Positions 52,741-62,968 are shown, counted from the first letter of the stretch. The stretch is 64,000 nt of DNA from Actinoplanes sp. NBC_00393 (GCF_036053395.1 NZ_CP107942.1:9456001-9520000); one strand, 5' to 3'. Notes: generated from the letters alone by a model not told the origin. Made by a program: numbers and translations.

Positions 52741-53885
52741 CGCGGTGCTCCGTGCTGCAGGACGTGGCGGATCAGGGGAACACCCGGCCGGTAGGCCAGG
52801 TGCAGGTGCGAGGGCGCGTCGAGCACGATCAGGTCGGCCCGGGCGCCGGCCGAAATCCGGCCGAGGTCGGTGCGGCGCAGGGCGGCAGCGCCACCCGCGG
52901 TGGCCGCTTGCACGGCCTCGGTGGGGGCCAGACCCATTTCGCGTACGGCCAGCGCGATGCAGAACGGCATCGAGGAGGTGTACGACGAACCCGGGTTGCA
53001 GTCGGTCGCCAGCGCCACGGTGACGCCCGCGTCGAGCAGCCGGCGGGCGTCCGGATAGGGCGACCGGGTGGAGAACTCGGCGCCCGGCAGCAGGGTGGCC
53101 ACGGTGTCCGAGCCGGCCAGCGCGGCCACGTCGGCGTCGTCGAGGTGGGTGCAGTGGTCGGCGCTCGCCGCACCGAGTTCGACGGCGAGGCGTACCCCGG
53201 GGCCGGGTCCGAGCTGGTTGGCGTGCAGCCGCAGGCCGAGGCCGCGTTCCGCGCCGGCCTTCAGGATCGCGCGGGCCTGGTCACCGTCGAACGCGCCGCG
53301 CTCGCAGAAGACGTCGACCCATTTCGCGTACGGCGCGGCCGCGTCCAACATCTCCCCGCGAACCAGGTCGACGTAGTCGTCGGGCCGGTCCGCGTACTCG
53401 GCCGGGACGACGTGCGCCCCGAGGAACGTGGTCTCCTCGACGAGTTCGCCCGCCACCCGTAGCGACCGGGCCTCGTCGGGGACGCTCAGCCCGTACCCCG
53501 ATTTGATCTCGATCGTGGTGGTGCCCTGCTGCAGCGCCTCGGCCACCAGGCGCCGTGCGTTGCGGCGCAGCTCCTCGTCGCTCGCGGCGCGGGTGGCGGC
53601 GACGGTTGTGCGGATGCCGCCGCCGGTGTACGCCTCCCCGGCCATCCGCGCGCCGAACTCGGCCGCCCGGTCCCCGGCGAAGATCAGGTGGGCGTGGCTG
53701 TCCACGAAGCCGGGCAGCACCGCCGCGCCGTCGGCGTCCAGCCGCAGGTCCGCCGCGGGCGCCGCGGAGGCCGGGCCGACCCAGGCGATCCGGTCGCCGT
53801 CGACCACCACGGCGGCGTCGTGCCGGATGCCGTGCTCGGGGTCGTTGGTGACCAGCTCACCGATGTTGGTGACGATCAGGCTCAT
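52737..53885 (-). CDS. hutI: Imidazolonepropionase
   Basis: Third step of the pathway: imidazolonepropionate to formiminoglutamate. It is a 382-residue amidohydrolase-fold protein: the metal motif [17 protein letters not shown], then [29 protein letters not shown] and [19 protein letters not shown] 53885 is preceded by GAAGGTAGG and overlaps the stop of a 30-codon frame; its end overlaps the hutH start by four bases. Context and motifs leave little doubt. Confidence 0.97.
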   Translation of the reverse strand: MSLIVTNIGELVTNDPEHGIRHDAAVVVDGDRIAWVGPASAAPAADLRLDADGAAVLPGFVDSHAHLIFAGDRAAEFGARMAGEAYTGGGIRTTVAATRAASDEELRRNARRLVAEALQQGTTTIEIKSGYGLSVPDEARSLRVAGELVEETTFLGAHVVPAEYADRPDDYVDLVRGEMLDAAAPYAKWVDVFCERGAFDGDQARAILKAGAERGLGLRLHANQLGPGPGVRLAVELGAASADHCTHLDDADVAALAGSDTVATLLPGAEFSTRSPYPDARRLLDAGVTVALATDCNPGSSYTSSMPFCIALAVREMGLAPTEAVQAATAGGAAALRRTDLGRISAGARADLIVLDAPSHLHLAYRPGVPLIRHVLQHGAPR

Positions 53886-53974
53886 GCCGTGCCTACCTTC
53901 GGCATGCTCTCCTGGCCCTCGCCTGCGAGGCCGTTGTCCGGTGCGGCGGGGTGCCGCTCGGTGCAGTCGTTCAT
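53882..53974 (-). CDS. Possible 30-aa micro-ORF coupled to hutI
   Basis: The frame [20 protein letters not shown].. ends with TGA overlapping the hutI ATG (ATGA). Its own ATG overlaps the stop of a 10-codon frame, and AAGG lies 7 bases before it. It may only keep ribosomes moving across the gap between hutF and hutI. No domain is seen. Confidence 0.35.
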   Translation of the reverse strand: MNDCTERHPAAPDNGLAGEGQESMPKVGTA

Positions 53975-54003
53975 GCCAGTACCTTCGCTGCAAGTTCGCT
54001 CAT
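53971..54003 (-). CDS. Possible 10-aa micro-ORF coupled to hutF
   Basis: ATG (complement of 54001-54003) overlaps the hutF stop as ATGA and encodes [10 protein letters not shown]; its TGA overlaps the ATG of the 30-codon frame. Together they form an unbroken chain of four-base overlaps from hutF to hutI. Confidence 0.3.
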   Translation of the reverse strand: MSELAAKVLA

Positions 54004-55286
54004 GGCTGTAGCGCTCCGATCACGTCGGTGAGCTCCCGGGGTACATCGATGCTGGTGTGCCGGCCGCCATCGACGATCAGCCGGCCGCCGGAGACGACAT
54101 GGGTGACGTCGACGGCGGTGGCCGCGTAGATCGCCTGGTCGGGGTGGCTGCCGGCGGTGCGTGGGCCGGCCAGGTTCACCGCGACCAGGTCGGCGTGCCG
54201 GCCGGGCTCGATCGCGCCGGCGTCGTCCCAGCCCAGGGCCGCGTGGTTGGCGGCCGCGGCGAGCAGGTCGGCGGGCCGGAAGTTTCCGCGGCGCTCGGAG
54301 GCCAGTCGCTCGTTCATCTCCAGGCCGCGTGCCTCTTCGAACATGTCGATCACGGCGTGGCTGTCGCTGCCCAGGCTGAGCGGCACCGCGGCGTCCGCGA
54401 GCCGGCGGGCCGGGCCGATGCCGTCGGCGAGGTCGCGCTCGGTGGTCGGGCAGAAGCAGGCGCCGGCGCCGGTGTCCCCGAGCAGTTCGATGTCCGCGCC
54501 GGTCAGGTGGGTGGCGTGCACCGCGGTGGTGCCCGGCCCGAGAATGCCGTGCCGGTCCAGCAGCTCGGTCGGCGTGCAGCCGTGCACGGCACGACACTGT
54601 TCGTTCTCCGCGCGCTGCTCGGAGAGGTGCACATGCAGCGGGGCGCGCCCGGCCAGGGCGGCGAGCTGATCGGCGGGGACCGCGCGAACAGAGTGGATCG
54701 CCGCGCCGATCCGGGCATGCGGGCCGGCGCGCAGGCCGTCCACCCGCCGAGCCCAGCTCTCCGCGTCACCGTCGCCGAATCGTTCCTGGACACCCCGCAG
54801 GGGCGTGCCGTCCACCTGCGCTGTCAGGTAGAGGGTGTCCAGCAGGGTGATCCGGATGCCGGCCTCGTCGGCCGCCTCGATCAGAGCGGCGCCCATGGCG
54901 TTCGGGTCGGAGTAGCGGACGCCACCGGCGGCGTGGTGCAGGTAGTGGAACTCGCCGACGCAGGTGACGCCGGTCAGCGCCATCTCGGCGAAGACCGCGC
55001 GAGCCAATGTGCGGTAGCTGTCCGGGTCGAGGCGGGCGGCCACCGCGTACATCAGCTCGCGCCAGGTCCAGAAGCTGCCGCGGTCGCCGTGGGTGCGGCC
55101 GCGCAGCGCCCGGTGGAACGCATGCGAGTGCGCATTCGCGAAGCCGGGCAGGACCAGGCCGGCCAGCCGGGTGCCGTCCGGTGCGGCGCCCGGCGTCACC
55201 GCTGTGAACCGGCCGTCGGCGACCTCGATCAGGACGTCCCGTTCGACCCGGCTGCCGACCCAGGCGTGCTCCGCGAAGTACCTCAC
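54000..55286 (-). CDS. hutF: Formimidoylglutamate deiminase
   Basis: Converts N-formimino-L-glutamate to N-formyl-L-glutamate and ammonia. It is a 428-residue amidohydrolase: VLPGFANAHSHAFHRALRGR near the N-terminus, LHVHLSEQRAENEQC, AVHATHLTG and LSLGSDSHAVIDMFEEAR. The GTG at 55286 (MRYFAEHAW) has GGAGG 7 bases upstream and overlaps the stop of the M20 gene by four bases (GTGA). The next enzyme needed is an N-formylglutamate deformylase; the usual HutG is absent from the operon. Confidence 0.94.
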   Translation of the reverse strand: MRYFAEHAWVGSRVERDVLIEVADGRFTAVTPGAAPDGTRLAGLVLPGFANAHSHAFHRALRGRTHGDRGSFWTWRELMYAVAARLDPDSYRTLARAVFAEMALTGVTCVGEFHYLHHAAGGVRYSDPNAMGAALIEAADEAGIRITLLDTLYLTAQVDGTPLRGVQERFGDGDAESWARRVDGLRAGPHARIGAAIHSVRAVPADQLAALAGRAPLHVHLSEQRAENEQCRAVHGCTPTELLDRHGILGPGTTAVHATHLTGADIELLGDTGAGACFCPTTERDLADGIGPARRLADAAVPLSLGSDSHAVIDMFEEARGLEMNERLASERRGNFRPADLLAAAANHAALGWDDAGAIEPGRHADLVAVNLAGPRTAGSHPDQAIYAATAVDVTHVVSGGRLIVDGGRHTSIDVPRELTDVIGALQP

Positions 55287-56434
55287 GTGAGGTCCTCCAG
55301 CACCGTGGCGAGCGCTTCGACGCCGGCCTCGCAGTCGGCGTCGGAGGCGTGCTCGGCGGGGGAGTGCGACACCCCGGTCGGGTTCCGGACGAACAGCATC
55401 GCGGTCGGCACGTGCGCGGAGAGCACCCCGGCGTCGTGCCCGGCGCCGGTCGGCAGGATCGGCGCGCCGAGCAGAGCCGCGATCCGCTCGGCCAGCGGAA
55501 GGTTGAAGGTCACCTCGCCGGTCACCGACTCTCGCGTCACGGACAGCTCGGTGCCGTCCCGGCCGGCCCGCTCGGTCGCCTTCTTCACCACCGCGTCGAC
55601 CAGCCGGTCCAGCGTGGCGGTGTCCGCGGCACGGGCGTCCAGCCAGCCGCGGACCAGCGACGGGATGGCGTTGGTGGCGTTCGGCTCCACCTGCACCCGG
55701 CCGACGGTCGCGTGCGCCCCGGCGAGCCGGGCCTCCTTGTTCGCGGCCAGCACGGTGTGGGCGAAGGTCAGCATCGGGTCGCGCCGGTCGGTCATCCGGG
55801 TGGTGCCGGCGTGGTCGCCGACCCCGGCGAAATCCATCCGCCAGCGGCCGTGCGGCCAGATCGCGCTGCCGACCCCGACCGGCACCTCCAGCGCCCGCCC
55901 CTGCTCGATGTGCAACTCGATCACCGCGGCCAGCTGTCCGATTTCCGGTAGCGCTCCGGCCGGACGCGCCCCCAGCGCGGCGCCGAACGTCACCCCGTCG
56001 CGATCGGTCAGGGCGGCGGCGCGATCCGGATCGATCACGCCGGTCAGAAGCCGCGAGCCCAGACACGGTACGCCGAACCGCCCGCCCTCCTCCTCGATGA
56101 AGGCCGCGACCCCGACCTTGCGTTCGCGGGGCAGCCGGTCCACGGCCAGGAACGCGCTCACGATGCCGAGCGGACCGTCGTATCCGCCGCCGTGCGGCAC
56201 CGAATCGAAGTGCGATCCGGTCAGAACCGTCCCCGGTGACCACGGTTCGCCCCGCCACGCGAAGAGGTTGCCGTTGCCGTCCTCGGTGACCGTCATGTCC
56301 CTTCGCGCGGCCTGAGCGCGGAACCAGTCGCGCAGCGTCAACTCCGGCGGGGTCAGCGCGTACCGCAGGTAACCGCCGCTGTCGGCCCGCCCGATCGGCG
56401 CGATCTCGGCCCAGAGTTCGGCGAACTCACTCAT
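55283..56434 (-). CDS. M20-family amidohydrolase (allantoate amidohydrolase-like), probable HutG substitute
   Basis: A 383-residue zinc hydrolase of the allantoate/N-carbamoyl-amino-acid amidohydrolase group: [20 protein letters not shown] (metal His and Asp), [19 protein letters not shown] (Glu-Glu), [10 protein letters not shown], and [20 protein letters not shown] near the end. By homology alone it would be named AllC. It lies between hutU and hutF, overlapping both, in an operon that lacks hutG, so removal of the formyl group from N-formylglutamate is the most economical role. That role is inferred from context. ATG 56434 lies 8 bases inside the end of hutU. Confidence 0.88.
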   Translation of the reverse strand: MSEFAELWAEIAPIGRADSGGYLRYALTPPELTLRDWFRAQAARRDMTVTEDGNGNLFAWRGEPWSPGTVLTGSHFDSVPHGGGYDGPLGIVSAFLAVDRLPRERKVGVAAFIEEEGGRFGVPCLGSRLLTGVIDPDRAAALTDRDGVTFGAALGARPAGALPEIGQLAAVIELHIEQGRALEVPVGVGSAIWPHGRWRMDFAGVGDHAGTTRMTDRRDPMLTFAHTVLAANKEARLAGAHATVGRVQVEPNATNAIPSLVRGWLDARAADTATLDRLVDAVVKKATERAGRDGTELSVTRESVTGEVTFNLPLAERIAALLGAPILPTGAGHDAGVLSAHVPTAMLFVRNPTGVSHSPAEHASDADCEAGVEALATVLEDLT

Positions 56435-58061
56435 GGCTCATCGGAATCGTCAGACCGGCGGTGGAGTGCGACTCGTAGCCGGCGTCGACGTGCCGCAGCA
56501 CCCCCATCGCCGGGTCGTTGGTGAGCACCCGTTCGATCTTCTGCCCGGCCAGTGCGGTGCCGTCCGCGACGCAGACCTGCCCGGCGTGGATGCTGCGCCC
56601 GATACCGACCCCGCCGCCGTGGTGGATCGACACCCAGCTGGCCCCGGACGCGGTGTTGATCAGCGCGTTCAGCAACGGCCAGTCGGCGATCGCGTCGGAG
56701 CCGTCGAGCATCGCCTCGGTCTCCCGGTACGGCGAGGCGACCGACCCGGAATCCAGGTGGTCGCGTCCGATAACGATCGGTGCGCTGACCTCGCCGCCCG
56801 CGACCATCTCGTTGAACCGGACGCCGGCCTTGTCGCGCTCGCCGTACCCCAGCCAGCAGATCCGGGCCGGCAGCCCCTGGAAGGCGACCCGCTCGCCGGC
56901 CAGCCGGATCCAGCGGGCCAGCGGCTCGTTCTCCGGGAACAGGTCGAGGACGGCACGGTCGGTGGCGGCGATGTCGGCCGGGTCGCCGGAGAGCGCGGCC
57001 CAGCGGAACGGACCCTTCCCCTCGGCGAACAGCGGCCGGATGTAGGCGGGCACGAAGCCGGGGAAGTCGAAGGCCCGGGTGTAGCCGGCCAGTTTCGCCT
57101 CGCCGCGGATCGAGTTGCCGTAGTCGAACACCTCGGCGCCGGCGTCCAGGAAGCCGACCATCGCGGCGACCTGCTTCGCCATGCTGCCCCGGGCCCGGTC
57201 GGTGAACTCCTCGGGCTTGGCCCTCGCGTACTCGGCCGCGTCCGCCAGCTCGATCCCGACCGGCAGGTAGCTGAGCGGGTCGTGGGCGCTGGTCTGGTCG
57301 GTCACGATGTCGATCTCGACGCCCCGGGTGAGCAATTCGGGGAAGACCAGGGCCGCGTTGCCGACGACGCCGACGCTCAACGGCCGGCGCTCCCGCTTGG
57401 CCTGCAGCGCCACCTCGACGGCCTGGTCCAAGTCGTCGGCGATCACGTCCAGGTAGCGGGTGTCGACACGGCGCTGCAGCCGGGTGCGGTCGACGTCGAC
57501 GATCAGGCAGACGCCGCCGTTCATCGTCACGGCCAGCGGCTGGGCGCCGCCCATCCCGCCGCAGCCGCCGGTCAGCGTCAGCGTCCCGGCGAGATCGCCG
57601 CCGTAGCGTTTGGCGGCCACCGCGGCGAACGTCTCGTAGGTGCCCTGCAGGATGCCCTGGGTGCCGATGTAGATCCACGAACCGGCGGTCATCTGGCCGT
57701 ACATGGTCAGGCCGAGCTGCTCCAGCCGGCGGAACTCCGGCCAGGTCGCCCAGTCGCCGACCAGGTTCGAGTTCGCGATCAGCACGCGCGGCGCCCACTC
57801 GTGGGTGCGCAGCACGCCGACCGGTTTGCCGGACTGCACCAGCAGAGTCTCGTCACCCTTCAAGGCGTCGAGCTCGCGGACCATCGCGTGGAACGAGGGC
57901 CAGTCGCGGGCGGCGCGGCCGGTGCCGCCGTACACCACAAGATCTTGCGGCCTCTCGGCCACATCCGGGTCGAGGTTGTTCATCAGCATGCGCTTGGCAG
58001 CCTCTTGCGGCCAGCCCTGAGCGGTGTACGCCGTACCGCGCGGCGCCCTGATCTCCGACAT
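56427..58061 (-). CDS. hutU: Urocanate hydratase
   Basis: Second step of the pathway: urocanate to imidazolonepropionate, using tightly bound NAD+. It is 544 residues with [20 protein letters not shown] near the start, [20 protein letters not shown] (NAD region), [32 protein letters not shown], and [16 protein letters not shown] near the C-terminus. ATG 58061 (MSEIRAPRG) is preceded by AAGGGAG; the upstream frame to 58160 overlaps the regulator gene and is rejected. It begins 14 bases after the RpiR regulator. Confidence 0.97.
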   Translation of the reverse strand: MSEIRAPRGTAYTAQGWPQEAAKRMLMNNLDPDVAERPQDLVVYGGTGRAARDWPSFHAMVRELDALKGDETLLVQSGKPVGVLRTHEWAPRVLIANSNLVGDWATWPEFRRLEQLGLTMYGQMTAGSWIYIGTQGILQGTYETFAAVAAKRYGGDLAGTLTLTGGCGGMGGAQPLAVTMNGGVCLIVDVDRTRLQRRVDTRYLDVIADDLDQAVEVALQAKRERRPLSVGVVGNAALVFPELLTRGVEIDIVTDQTSAHDPLSYLPVGIELADAAEYARAKPEEFTDRARGSMAKQVAAMVGFLDAGAEVFDYGNSIRGEAKLAGYTRAFDFPGFVPAYIRPLFAEGKGPFRWAALSGDPADIAATDRAVLDLFPENEPLARWIRLAGERVAFQGLPARICWLGYGERDKAGVRFNEMVAGGEVSAPIVIGRDHLDSGSVASPYRETEAMLDGSDAIADWPLLNALINTASGASWVSIHHGGGVGIGRSIHAGQVCVADGTALAGQKIERVLTNDPAMGVLRHVDAGYESHSTAGLTIPMSHE

Positions 58062-58075
58062 CGTGGTCTCCCTTC

Positions 58076-58921
58076 TCAAGCCAGGAACAGTTGCCGGCGG
58101 CCGGCGGTCGCCTCGAACTCTTCGAGCCGGCGCTGCACCGGCTCCGGCGCGGCGTCGCACATGGCCTGGAGCAGCACCATCGCCATCGCCATCGGCCCGG
58201 TGTGCAGGTCGAACACGAGCTGCGTGCCGACCGCGGCGGGCAGGACCACGTCGGCCGACTCGGCGACCGGGCTGACCGCCGAATCGGTGATCGCGACCAC
58301 CGCGAGACCGGCTGCCTTGGCCTCCCGGACGGCGTCGACCGACTCGCGCGGATAACGCGGTAGCACGATCGCCAGCATGGCACCGGCACCGGCCGAGCGG
58401 GCCTGATCGAGCCGGTCCAGCAGGCCGGTGCCGCCGCTGTCGAGCACCCGCACGTCCGGGAAGACCTTGGCGGCGAAATATCCGAAGTACGCCGCGAGGG
58501 GCGCTGCCGCCCGCAGGCCGAGCACCGGGAGCGGCCGGCTCTCGGTGAGCAGGCGCGCGGCCCGGCGTACGTCATCGAGGTCCTGCAGTTGCTCGCCGAG
58601 CCGCCGCAGGTGCCCGGTCTCGGCGTGCACCGCGCGCTGCATCGCGTTCTGCCCGGCCGGCTCGGCCGGCCCGGTCGCGGTCAGCGCCCGCAGCTCGCGC
58701 CGCAGCGCCGGATAGCCGGAGTAGCCCAGCGCCATGGCGAACCGGGTCACCGACGGCTGGCTGACCCCGGCCAGCTCGGCGACCTCGGCGGCCGACAGAT
58801 ATGCCGCTTTCGCCGCGTGCTCGACCAGGCTGTGCGCGATCCGCCGCTGGGTCGGGGTCAGGCGCGCGCCCTGGAACAAGTCGAGCACCCGGCCACTCGG
58901 ATTGACAACTACGTCATTCAC
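58076..58921 (-). CDS. MurR/RpiR-family regulator of the hut operon
   Basis: A 281-residue regulator. The N-terminal HTH_6 domain is [20 protein letters not shown] with [20 protein letters not shown], then [20 protein letters not shown]. The C-terminal SIS domain has [20 protein letters not shown] and [19 protein letters not shown]. It is the first gene of the hut operon and 14 bases before hutU. A palindrome lies about 17 bases upstream of its ATG. It probably controls its own operon; the SIS domain should bind a small pathway intermediate. Confidence 0.92.
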   Translation of the reverse strand: MNDVVVNPSGRVLDLFQGARLTPTQRRIAHSLVEHAAKAAYLSAAEVAELAGVSQPSVTRFAMALGYSGYPALRRELRALTATGPAEPAGQNAMQRAVHAETGHLRRLGEQLQDLDDVRRAARLLTESRPLPVLGLRAAAPLAAYFGYFAAKVFPDVRVLDSGGTGLLDRLDQARSAGAGAMLAIVLPRYPRESVDAVREAKAAGLAVVAITDSAVSPVAESADVVLPAAVGTQLVFDLHTGPMAMAMVLLQAMCDAAPEPVQRRLEEFEATAGRRQLFLA

Positions 58922-58937
58922 GCCCGCAGCCTATGCA

Positions 58938-58949
58938 TGAAAACTTTCA
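58938..58949. promoter_or_regulatory. TGAAAACTTTCA palindrome, candidate RpiR operator
   Basis: TGAAA-AC-TTTCA lies between the rpiR ATG (58921) and the upstream intergenic region, the position expected for an operator of the hut operon. RpiR-family proteins bind palindromes of similar form. Not proven. Confidence 0.5.
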
Positions 58950-59624
58950 CGCGCCAGAGGTCTCGTGTGCCCAACGAGCTGCGACCTTTTATTTTAGTCG
59001 GCCGATTTCAGGCTTGTTGGCCGATGGTAACGCTAAGTGATTGCTCGGCTTGTAGATGACTCTCGTTCAGGTAGGAGTCCAGCTGGGGATTCGTCTGCCT
59101 CCTGGAGGTGGAGCTGATTACCTTGCGTACGTGAACTTCGACGTCGGCCACATAACTTTGAAGGTCGACGGCACGAACGGGGAAGGACGTTGGGCGCGTC
59201 GGAGCGCACGGTTTCTGGATGAGCCCGACCTGTGCTGCGTTGGCTGGACTGCTCTGTGAGCCGTCAGCCTTAGTCAGCGGACTTCGGCCGTGGTTGGCGA
59301 TGACCTTTATGGAAGGGTGTCAAGATCATCATTCTGTTCTTGATGCGACCTGGCGGGGCCCACCAGTGATGCGACCTGGCGGGGCCCACCAGCCGAGGGC
59401 CTCGGTGCGGCCACAACAGGGCGCTGACAGCTCTCGGCGGGTTCTCGGTGTCGCGTGGCGCCGTGGGCGCGGCGACAGGCATGGGCGTCGGCCGTTGGGC
59501 ATGGAGTGTTTGTGACGCCACGATCCCGATTAGGCGTGTCGTGCGAGGTAGCTCGCCGATGTGTCCGAACTTTCGGTCCGACCGGTCATGAGGGTGGCGG
59601 CTGCGGTCAAGCAACGTACTGCGG
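58950..59624. other. Intergenic region upstream of the hut operon and ATPase remnant
   Basis: No convincing gene. It begins with an A+T-richer stretch (about 58985-59060) that should hold the hut promoter, and contains a perfect 26-bp tandem duplication (59341-59392). Short frames here show no domain and poor codon bias. Confidence 0.6.
59341..59392. repeat. Perfect 26-bp tandem duplication
   Basis: TGATGCGACCTGGCGGGGCC plus CACCAG occurs at 59341-59366 and again at 59367-59392 without a mismatch. Intergenic, two copies only. Confidence 0.9.
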
Positions 59625-60608
59625 TTGCTCGGGTCGGCCGCCCAGATCGAGGAAGATTTGTTCAGCCTGCACTGGCGCACCACACCGACCAAACTGTCGA
59701 TGGAGGAGGCCCGGCGCAAGGTCGCGGGGCATCTAGTCTCACCGTGCACCGAACAGCAACTGTCACGGATCATCGTGCGGGGCAGCCGTACCCGTGTGGT
59801 GGTGGGCACCCCGGCCACTGGCATCAGCCGGGTACGCGACCTGCTCGAGGAAGCCAAGGTGTTCGGGGCGCAGTTCCAGCTGGCCACCCCATCGAGCCCG
59901 GCCGCGTACCGGCGGGAACTGCGCGCCGGCCAACCGGGCGGGGTGCACCGGGTCGTCCTCAAGCGACCTCCCCATCGGGGTGAAGATCGAATCGGTGATC
60001 GAGACGCTCGACCTGGCGGCACGGATGCAACCGCAAGCGGGGGTCACCCGAACCGTCGTGGTCGCCATCGACGCCAGCGCCCCGGACATCATCGACGCGC
60101 TGACCGGATCGACCCCCGCGATCAGTGCTGACGACGTGATGCCGCTGCGGCGCGTGTCCGACACCGGCTTGCGTTCGTGGCTGTCGGACAACGACCTGTC
60201 CCGCTGCTTCGACAACGCGGCCAGCCAGTCGAAACTGATGCAGGTCACCGGAGGATGGCTGTCGCTGCTCGACCGTGCGGCGGCCTTGGCGGTCGACCTC
60301 GGCCGATCCAAGCGGGTGTGCGACCAGCTCGAGGCTACGCTTTCCGTCGCCTCCGGCGCAGGGAGCTGATCACCGAGACTGGGCTTCGTGCGCACCAGGC
60401 TGCGGCGGCATTCGAGACATTGATCGAGTACGCGGACCCGATCACCATCGAAGACCTCACGCAGTTGTGTGATGGCGTCAGCCACGACCCGGCTCGCACC
60501 GTAGAGGTCTTGCGCCTCCTGGACGTGCTGACTGCGACCGAGTCTGACGGCCGTTGGATGCCTGAACCGGTACTCGCACGGGCCTGGAGAACCGTCCGCC
60601 AGTTGTGA
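59625..60608 (+). pseudogene. Frameshifted remnant of an ATPase-like protein
   Basis: Three consecutive protein-like segments lie in two frames. About 59640-59970 reads QIEEDLFSLHWRTTPTKLSM to GGVHRVVLK. The next frame (about 59965-60345) reads LPIGVKIESVIETLDLAARM to SKRVCDQLEATLS and contains VMPLRRVSDTGLRSWL and VTGGWLSLLDRA, which resembles the lid region (TGGxx) of STAND/AAA ATPases. The first frame resumes (about 60345-60608) with RRRELITETGLRAHQAAAAF, ending ARAWRTVRQL. At least two frameshifts are needed to read it as one product, and no start or P-loop is visible, so it is truncated at the 5' end. Sequencing error in a real gene cannot be excluded. The family is uncertain. Confidence 0.6.
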
Positions 60609-61181
60609 CAAGCTGCGGCTGCGGTGCCGGCCCTCTGCCACTGTGCGGCACCGATGGGGTCCGGCTCCGCAGCCCAGCGGCTCAGGAGGTACGTGCCACG
60701 CAGGGGCACCGGCCAGGCGTACGGCGTCACATCCAGACCGCCGCCGCGGACAATGCGCCGGCGATCCGTTGGCTGGGCTGCCGCAGCCCGCTGAAACGCG
60801 TTGCCCTGGACGGCTGACGAGATCAGGGCAGCCTGTGTGTACGACGCTGCGGATGTCGGGTCAGGGGGCCGAGCCAACTGCCTTCCCGAGACAACCGATG
60901 TGGGGACTGGTCAATCCGGTGCGGGACGGCTCGGCCAGTCGGGTTTCCATCATCAGAACCTGCCTGCGAACGAAAACGCCCATCGGTTGTGTTCGGTTTG
61001 AGCTTGAGGCGATCAACGGTCGTGTCTTGTGGACGTCCCGGTCGTGTCTATGGCGTTTGAGCAGGTCACGCTGTTGCAGGCGCGGGGATGGACCGTGATT
61101 TCGGTTCGCGGCGTGCCTCCGCTAGCGCGACATCGCGGGTGCGAGGGTGTGTCTACTGGAACAGGCGGTTAACGTGTTCGC
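60609..61181. other. Intergenic region between the ATPase remnant and the coiled-coil gene
   Basis: No supported gene. A short frame ending at about 61170 (VDVPVVSMAFEQVTLLQARG) looks protein-like and could be another relic of the damaged island, but it has no good start or family match. Confidence 0.5.
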
Positions 61182-61811
61182 ATGCCGGATGCGTTGACCA
61201 GCAGGGCACTCCCTGACTTCCTCCAAGGCGAGATCGACCAGCTGACGGGCGAGCTGGACCTTCTCGCAGCAGAGAAGGCGGCGCTGGAGGAGCGGATCGG
61301 CGGAGTCCGCGACAAGATGGCCTTCTTGGTGCAGTTGCGTGAGAAGTATCTGGCTGATCGGTCGCACGATGTTGTTGATCTGCCGAAACAGAGCACGGAC
61401 ACGCGTGCTGGCCTCGGGTCAGCTCTTGGCGGGACACCATCTGGCCGCCGTCGTTCTGGCCGGGCACCGTCGCCTTCAGCGCCGGATAGTGTGGATGCCG
61501 CAGATGTGCGTCAGTCGTCTGATCAAGTAGAGGAAGAGGATCGCACTCCAAGTTTGTCTCGGGGGGACTCTGGCGTCCCGTGGACGGTCCGTGTCGCTGT
61601 GCTGATGGTTGAGAACGGCAGCCGTGCGTGGCCGGTGGAAGACCTGATTCATGAGTTGGTGGACACGGCGTGGGACGCAGATGTGCAACGCCGAGCGAAG
61701 ACCGCGTTGCGTAAGGCGCTCGAGCGCATGCTGACTCGCGATCACATCGAACGGGTCGAGACCGGGACGTACAAGCCGACCGCGCAGATCCGGAAGGCGA
61801 TCGAGGCGTAG
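61182..61811 (+). CDS. Coiled-coil / winged-helix protein
   Basis: A 209-residue protein. Residues about 10-60 are a coiled coil (FLQGEIDQLTGELDLLAAEK), residues about 65-125 a Ser/Gly/Arg-rich linker, and the C-terminal 80 residues a winged-helix-like domain (VRVAVLMVENGSRAWPVEDL, DADVQRRAKTALRKALERML, then HIERVETGTYKP). It may be a DNA-binding regulator of the surrounding island. ATG 61182. It converges on jetD, with about 100 bases between the stops. No exact family is recognised. Confidence 0.75.
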   Translation: MPDALTSRALPDFLQGEIDQLTGELDLLAAEKAALEERIGGVRDKMAFLVQLREKYLADRSHDVVDLPKQSTDTRAGLGSALGGTPSGRRRSGRAPSPSAPDSVDAADVRQSSDQVEEEDRTPSLSRGDSGVPWTVRVAVLMVENGSRAWPVEDLIHELVDTAWDADVQRRAKTALRKALERMLTRDHIERVETGTYKPTAQIRKAIEA

Positions 61812-61909
61812 TCGCTAAGGCGTGGGAGTCTGTCGTTCGTCCGGTTACATGCCAGTAGCTGCGGAGTGTCCTGCGCCCGTGATGCATGCTTTGCCGCGTC
61901 GATCGAGTG

Positions 61910-62968
61910 TTAGCTCAGGTCAGCGAGCCAATCGCCGGTGACGCTGGTGAGCAGTTTGGCTGACACTGCTTCCTGCGGGATGCGTGATCCCCCGGTAAGC
62001 AGGGCCTGCGCTGGCCTGGCGGCCGTATCGTCGAGCCAGCCGGCGAGGTCGGTTGCCCGCTGCTCGTCTATGGGCGGTTGCCCTGGTTGCGGGATGCCGT
62101 GTTCGATGAGCAGCCGGTACAGGCCGTGAGCTGGCCGTACGGCCGGCAAGTGTTCGCTGGCGACGGTCAAGGCAGCGGATGCGGGTATGCGCAGGCCGTC
62201 GGCGTCGAGGTCGCCGAAGTAGGCGATGTCGTGGACGTCGGGCAGTTCACCGACGCTGAGCACGGACGCTTCGAACGCAGCACCGGCACCCCATGCGATG
62301 TGCCCGACGGCGTGGGTTGTGGTGTTCAGAGCTTTGCGGAGGGTGTCGAAGGTGTCGGCGTTCTCGACGACAAGCAGGATCGGGCCGTCGCCGACACGGC
62401 GGACCGGCAACGGCGGATGGGCTCGGAACGTACGCAGCAGGGTGAGAGTCAGGCGGCCCGCCGCGAACAGGGTGGTTCCCCTGAGGGTGTCGACGGTTTT
62501 CTCGTAGCCGAACAGTTCCAGCGAGCGTTCCCGCACGGGTATGACGTCGGTGTCGCGGCCGCGATCACGCAGCCAGGTGTTGACGGTCTGCAGCAGGCTC
62601 ACCTGCCCGACGGTCAGCCGTGCGGTGGCCGCCCAGGCCAGTTCGGGCCGCCACGGCACCGATCGTGCCAGGGCAGCGGCGGACACGGATGTGGTAGGTG
62701 GGGGCAGGGTGAGCCGGGCCGGCAGCGGGGGAGCGACGGTCCGGTCGAGAGTCTTCGACGCGGTCACTACGCCGGCGGCGGCCAGTGCGGTGACGGCGGC
62801 GGCGAGGTCGGCGCGCCGGGTTGGACGGGTTGCCGACGCCGGGTCGGCGCGGGCGTACAGGGTCCATAGTTCGGCGAGGGTGATCGTGCGCCGGCCCCAT
62901 GTCTCGAGTTCGGCGGCCAGACGTGCGGCGCGTGGGGTCAGCGAGTTGCCGACGACGGGGCTGGTCAT
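61910..62968 (-). CDS. jetD: Wadjet anti-plasmid system protein JetD (DUF2220-type)
   Basis: The DNA-cleaving subunit of Wadjet, which cuts closed circular plasmids recognised by the JetABC SMC complex. It is 352 residues. The N-terminal half is winged-helix-like (TITLAELWTLYARADPAS); the C-terminal half is the Toprim/topoisomerase VI-A-like domain with VVENADTFDTLRKAL (acidic residue) and AYFGDLDADGLRI (Asp-x-Asp). The ATG overlaps the end of jetC as ATGA. It is the last gene of the operon, which continues leftward in the usual jetC-jetD order on the minus strand. Confidence 0.88.
   Translation of the reverse strand: MTSPVVGNSLTPRAARLAAELETWGRRTITLAELWTLYARADPASATRPTRRADLAAAVTALAAAGVVTASKTLDRTVAPPLPARLTLPPPTTSVSAAALARSVPWRPELAWAATARLTVGQVSLLQTVNTWLRDRGRDTDVIPVRERSLELFGYEKTVDTLRGTTLFAAGRLTLTLLRTFRAHPPLPVRRVGDGPILLVVENADTFDTLRKALNTTTHAVGHIAWGAGAAFEASVLSVGELPDVHDIAYFGDLDADGLRIPASAALTVASEHLPAVRPAHGLYRLLIEHGIPQPGQPPIDEQRATDLAGWLDDTAARPAQALLTGGSRIPQEAVSAKLLTSVTGDWLADLS

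Noticed and set aside
59056..59259. 67-codon frame in the hut upstream region
   Set aside because: It crosses the A+T-rich promoter-like area, and no domain or conserved motif is apparent.
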